Assembly (NCBI GenBank): GCA_036389485.1
Contig: DASVPR010000019.1
Span: forward strand, 1-50,053
Length of the DNA: 50,053 nucleotides
DNA from: CADCVT01 sp036389485
GTDB taxonomy: Bacteria > Actinomycetota > Thermoleophilia > Solirubrobacterales > Solirubrobacteraceae
Reading direction: 5' to 3'
Shown: positions 48,608 to 50,053 of the stretch, in pieces
How positions within the stretch are numbered: position 1 is the stretch's first letter
How the letters are laid out: every line of letters begins with the position of its first letter
Notes under the pieces: model-generated
What the model saw: the letters and a program-made list of their open reading frames with translations, nothing else
What the model was told of the DNA's origin: nothing
Database searches by the model: none
Translations under genes and position numbers: made by a program

Positions 48608-48610
48608 GCC

Positions 48611-49141
48611 ATGGAGGAGATCGCCCAGGTCTACGCCCGCGCGCTGTTCGAGGCGGCGCAGGACGCCGACAAGCTCGACGAGGTCCGCGAGCAGGTCGGC
48701 GCGTTCGCGGACGCCCTCGACGAGAACCGCGACCTGAGCGTCTTCTTCTTCTCGCCCTACTTCTCCACCGAGGAGAAGAAGGACGGCCTGGGCAAGGTCG
48801 TCGACGGCGCCGAGGACATCGTCACGAACTTCCTCGAGCTGCTGATCGAGAAGCACCGGATGCCGGCCGTCTACCGCATCCGCCGCGAGTACGACGCGCT
48901 GTGGGAGGAGGAGAACAAGCTCCTCCCCGTCGAGATCACCAGCGCCATCGAGCTCGACAAGGACACCGTGAAGCAGATCGGCGACAAGATCGGCGAGCGC
49001 ACCGGCCGCAAGGTGCAGCTCGAGTCGAAGGTCGATCCCGACATCCTCGGCGGCATCGTGGTCCGCGTCGGCGACCGGATCCTGGATGCCTCCATCGCCA
49101 ACCGTCTTGAGAGCCTGCGCAAGCAGGTCGCAAGGAGCTGA
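48611..49141 (+). CDS. atpH: F1Fo ATP synthase subunit delta
   Basis: Delta subunit (176 residues) joining the stalk to F1. N-terminal helical domain from EEIAQVYARALFEAA; the C-terminal part has the typical QLESKVDPDILGGIVVRVGDRILDASIANRL region. Three bases after atpF. A Shine-Dalgarno-like AAGGAG at its end is rather far (16 bases) from the atpA ATG. Confidence 0.95.
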   Translation: MEEIAQVYARALFEAAQDADKLDEVREQVGAFADALDENRDLSVFFFSPYFSTEEKKDGLGKVVDGAEDIVTNFLELLIEKHRMPAVYRIRREYDALWEEENKLLPVEITSAIELDKDTVKQIGDKIGERTGRKVQLESKVDPDILGGIVVRVGDRILDASIANRLESLRKQVARS

Positions 49142-49152
49142 ACCCCTTCCCC

Positions 49153-50053
<901 letters not shown>

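Overview
The window is one gene-dense, very GC-rich chromosomal segment of about 50 kb with no rRNA, tRNA, IS element, prophage or CRISPR array that I could recognise. GTG starts, four-base stop/start overlaps, secreted proteins with Arg-rich C-terminal beta domains, DUF2975/XRE and DUF1905 genes, and a separate-subunit B12 mutase next to etfBA point to a deep-branching actinobacterium. Solirubrobacterales (class Thermoleophilia) is my best guess, made from protein character only.

Layout. 1-5.7 kb: acyl-CoA mutase large subunit (cut by the left edge), a cupredoxin, the B12-binding mutase subunit, etfB, etfA and an ETF:quinone oxidoreductase. Together these would isomerise a branched acyl-CoA and pass acyl-CoA dehydrogenase electrons to the quinone pool. 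5.8-7.8 kb: a CARDB protein, rpmE (L31) and a DUF1385 membrane protein. 7.7-13.9 kb: an accessory block with a secreted trypsin, a phosphotriesterase-like lactonase, an enoyl-CoA hydratase-family protein, DUF1905, a lower-GC Shedu-type (DUF4263) defence nuclease and an EamA transporter. 13.9-18.5 kb: a tight translation-fidelity operon, prfA-prmC-tsaC-tsaD-tsaE-tsaB. 18.5-27.6 kb: a giant secreted M14 peptidase, a STAS protein, a PKD-domain protein, glyA, a membrane adenylate cyclase and a GMC oxidoreductase.

27.6-34.8 kb is a cell-envelope glycan region. A minus-strand operon (two SDR epimerases, a fusion of a xylose-isomerase-like TIM barrel to a CapD-like SDR, and a GT4 glycosyltransferase) lies near a WecA/TagO-like initiating transferase and a DUF354 protein. 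34.8-36.4 kb: a TetR regulator diverges from an R2-like ligand-binding oxidase across a palindromic operator. 36.4-46.4 kb: GH-A-like hydrolase, metallophosphoesterase, a small membrane protein, PAS-PAS-GAF-SpoIIE phosphatase, CDF metal exporter, DUF2975-XRE pair behind tandem operators, a BBE-type flavoprotein and a TolB-propeller/lipase fusion. 46.4 kb to the end: the F1Fo ATP synthase operon (atpI-like, B, E, F, H, and atpA cut by the right edge).

Most notable: the Shedu-type nuclease in atypical sequence splitting a normally linked ribosomal cluster; the TIM-barrel/CapD fusion; two tandem 15-bp operators ahead of DUF2975-XRE; R2lox with its TetR operator; a FadR-like palindrome before etfB; and a Gln in the mutase pocket that argues against a plain methylmalonyl-CoA mutase.
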